A DNA stretch of 64,000 nt from Ignatzschineria sp. RMDPL8A (GTDB taxonomy: Bacteria > Pseudomonadota > Gammaproteobacteria > Cardiobacteriales > Wohlfahrtiimonadaceae). The position numbers were made by a program, and so were the translations under genes. The stretch covers positions 1,302,001-1,366,000 of the forward strand of contig NZ_JAPPWA010000002.1 of assembly GCF_029815055.1 (NCBI RefSeq), given 5' to 3'. Positions 62,718 to 64,000 of this stretch are shown here, one piece after another. The notes below the pieces were generated by a model. That model was given only the letters and a program-made list of their open reading frames with translations, had not been told where the DNA came from and did no database searches. Position 1 is the stretch's first letter. The number at the start of each line of letters is the position of its first letter.

Positions 62718-62769
62718 ATGTTAGTAATTTAACAACCAGACAATAAAACAATAATAAATGGGAGGAGTA

Positions 62770-63423
62770 ATGTCACAACTCGATTTGACTAATAAAACCG
62801 TTTTTGGTGTCGCATTAAACTTCAAATCGCTGATGGAATCGCATCAAGCGGCGTTTAATGAAAAGCCCTATGTCGCGCCACCGAAAAAGCCAGTACTCTT
62901 TATTAAAACGCCCAACACCTATAATTTAACCCATGTTGTGCCTGCGGGAAATCTCGAAAAAGTACAAACCGGAGCAAATATCGCCATTGTAATGGGGAAA
63001 GATGCTACACGCGTGACGAAAGAAAATGCCCTTGAGTACGTAAAAGGGATCACGGTAGCCAACGATTACTCGCTGCCGATTGAGAGTTATTATCGCCCAG
63101 CGGTTGTTGCAAAATGTCGCGATGGCTTTTTTACAATTAATGAAACCATTACGCCGTTAAGTGAGATTGCTGATTTAAATAATCTCACCTTAACCCTGAG
63201 CGTTAATGGCGATGAAAAACAGCGTGAAACGAGTGAAAACTGGGTGCGCGACCTTCCAGAATTATTAGAAACGATTACCGAATTTATGACGCTTCATGAA
63301 GGCGATGTACTTCTAACCGGTACGCCGGCGAATAATATCTATGTATCGGCAGGAGACAAGGTTACCGCGAGCATTGAAGGGATTTCTACATTAACCGATA
63401 CCATCAGCGGGGAGGACGCGTAA
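62770..63423 (+). CDS. hpaG1: HpaG1, N-terminal-type subunit of homoprotocatechuate isomerase/decarboxylase
   Basis: A 217-residue fumarylacetoacetate-hydrolase fold protein of the 4-hydroxyphenylacetate (homoprotocatechuate) pathway. Features: FGVALNFKSLMESHQAAFNEKPY, VLFIKTPNTYNLTHVVPAG, YVKGITVANDYSLPIESYYRPAVVAKCRDGFF in broken order, and EGDVLLTGTPANN, which follow the family pattern. In E. coli, HpaG is one chain made of two such halves; here they are separate genes. I chose the ATG at 62770, four bases after GGAGG, over an in-frame ATG at 62758. Confidence 0.9.
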   Translation: MSQLDLTNKTVFGVALNFKSLMESHQAAFNEKPYVAPPKKPVLFIKTPNTYNLTHVVPAGNLEKVQTGANIAIVMGKDATRVTKENALEYVKGITVANDYSLPIESYYRPAVVAKCRDGFFTINETITPLSEIADLNNLTLTLSVNGDEKQRETSENWVRDLPELLETITEFMTLHEGDVLLTGTPANNIYVSAGDKVTASIEGISTLTDTISGEDA

Positions 63424-64000
63424 TGTCAGCACTTAAAAAAGCACGAATTCAATATCAAAACGAAATTTATAACGTGACCGTTAATGATGATCTGTCGGTG
63501 AATCTTCCAAATGGTGAGGTGAAATCAGAGGCGGAAGTTACGTGGTTACCGCCAGCGAACGGCATTATGATTGCGCTTGGTCTTAATTACGCCGATCACG
63601 CTACCGAGCTTGCGTTTGAACCTCCGAAAGAGCCACTTATTTTCGTTAAATCTCCTGGAACGTATGTGGGTCACAATAGCCATAGCTGGCGCCCAGATAA
63701 TGTGGATTATATGCATTATGAGTGTGAGCTTGCGGTGGTGATTGGCAAAACCGCAAAAAATGTAAAACGCGAGGATGCGTGGGAGTATGTTGATGGATTC
63801 ACGCTCTGTAATGATTATGCGATTCGTGATTATCTAGAAAACTATTATCGCCCCAATCTGCGCGTTAAAAATCGTGATGGAATGACGCCCGTTGGCCCCT
63901 ATATTCTCGATAAATCGGCAGTTAAAGATCCGATGAATCTGGGTCTAAAAACGTGGGTTAATGGCGAGCTTCGCCAAGAGGGAAATACGAAAGATATGAT
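63423..64000 (+). CDS. hpaG2: HpaG2, C-terminal-type subunit, cut by window edge
   Basis: The start overlaps the hpaG1 stop by one base (TAATG), so translation is coupled. About 192 codons are present before the right edge. Family features: IMIALGLNYADHATELAFEPPKEPLIFVKSPGTYVGHN in broken order, the acidic metal ligands in YMHYECELAVVIGKTA, VDGFTLCNDYAIRDYLENYY, and GMTPVGPYILDK. The C-terminal part lies outside. The remaining hpa genes (hpaE, D, F, H, I) would be expected downstream. Confidence 0.9.
   Translation, partial: MSALKKARIQYQNEIYNVTVNDDLSVNLPNGEVKSEAEVTWLPPANGIMIALGLNYADHATELAFEPPKEPLIFVKSPGTYVGHNSHSWRPDNVDYMHYECELAVVIGKTAKNVKREDAWEYVDGFTLCNDYAIRDYLENYYRPNLRVKNRDGMTPVGPYILDKSAVKDPMNLGLKTWVNGELRQEGNTKDM

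Noticed and set aside
1..64000. tRNA, rRNA, CRISPR, insertion sequences, prophage or toxin-antitoxin loci
   Set aside because: Gaps were scanned by eye for tRNA T-loop sequences, regular direct repeats, transposase-like frames and small paired genes; none was convincing.

Overview
The window is a compact chromosomal segment of a Gram-negative bacterium, most likely a gammaproteobacterium. The evidence is RNase D, SpeG, SlyB, RimI, EpmA, an E. coli-type PurB, a leuB-asd-fimV order and HpaR/HpaG. Moderate G+C and AT-rich spacers would fit the Ignatzschineria/Wohlfahrtiimonas/Cardiobacteriales area, but that placement is a guess. I saw no rRNA, tRNA, CRISPR array, insertion sequence or phage gene. 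Both ends cut a gene: rnd on the left and hpaG2 on the right.

Layout. 1-3.7 kb (minus strand): RNase D, a CPA1 Na+/H+ antiporter, a rhodanese and a PH-domain membrane protein. 3.9-6.4 kb: a TPP riboswitch drives a ThiM-ThiE fusion and ThiD. 6.8-11.6 kb: MsrB, a BigR/SqrR-like ArsR regulator, SpeG, pyrophosphatase, a GT9 glycosyltransferase, thiamine pyrophosphokinase and an ArsC-like protein. 11.6-19.6 kb: DUF423, PurB, FolA, PssA, a HolD/uracil-glycosylase-like protein, RimI, a TusA-like protein, an RpfE-type protein and RecJ. 19.8-23.5 kb: a thioesterase, a CopY-CopA copper module with a readable operator, and a 29-residue membrane protein. 23.6-27.5 kb: EamA transporter, SlyB, a TbpB-barrel lipoprotein and an aromatic amino acid permease.

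28.2-40.4 kb holds purEKLCFMNHD. Its order and protein types (single-chain 1247-residue PurL, Fe-S PurF with propeptide, 513-residue PurH) look Firmicute-like, whereas the distant purB is of the proteobacterial type. The C-terminal glutaminase domain of PurL appears to have lost its catalytic triad. 40.5-52.5 kb: a GT2-like protein, GlmM, an NAD(P)-binding protein, dUTPase, an MFS transporter, LeuB, Asd, a FimV-like protein and EpmA. 52.6-64 kb: acyl-CoA thioesterase, UvrD, a cold-shock/DUF1294 fusion, two orphan genes, FumC, UspA, an Lrp-family regulator, ModD, HpaR and the start of a homoprotocatechuate (hpa) operon with a clear promoter and operator.

Functional themes are thiamine salvage (ThiM/E, ThiD and ThiN under riboswitch control), the nearly complete purine pathway, copper efflux under CopY, and aromatic compound use (Mtr-type permease, hpa genes). 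The observations I rate highest are the degenerate PurL glutaminase, the foreign-looking pur operon, a probable DNA polymerase III psi subunit that keeps the Fe-S cysteines of family 4 uracil glycosylases, and the CopY operator in a proteobacterial setting. Comparisons with named proteins are from memory and by eye; no database search was run.
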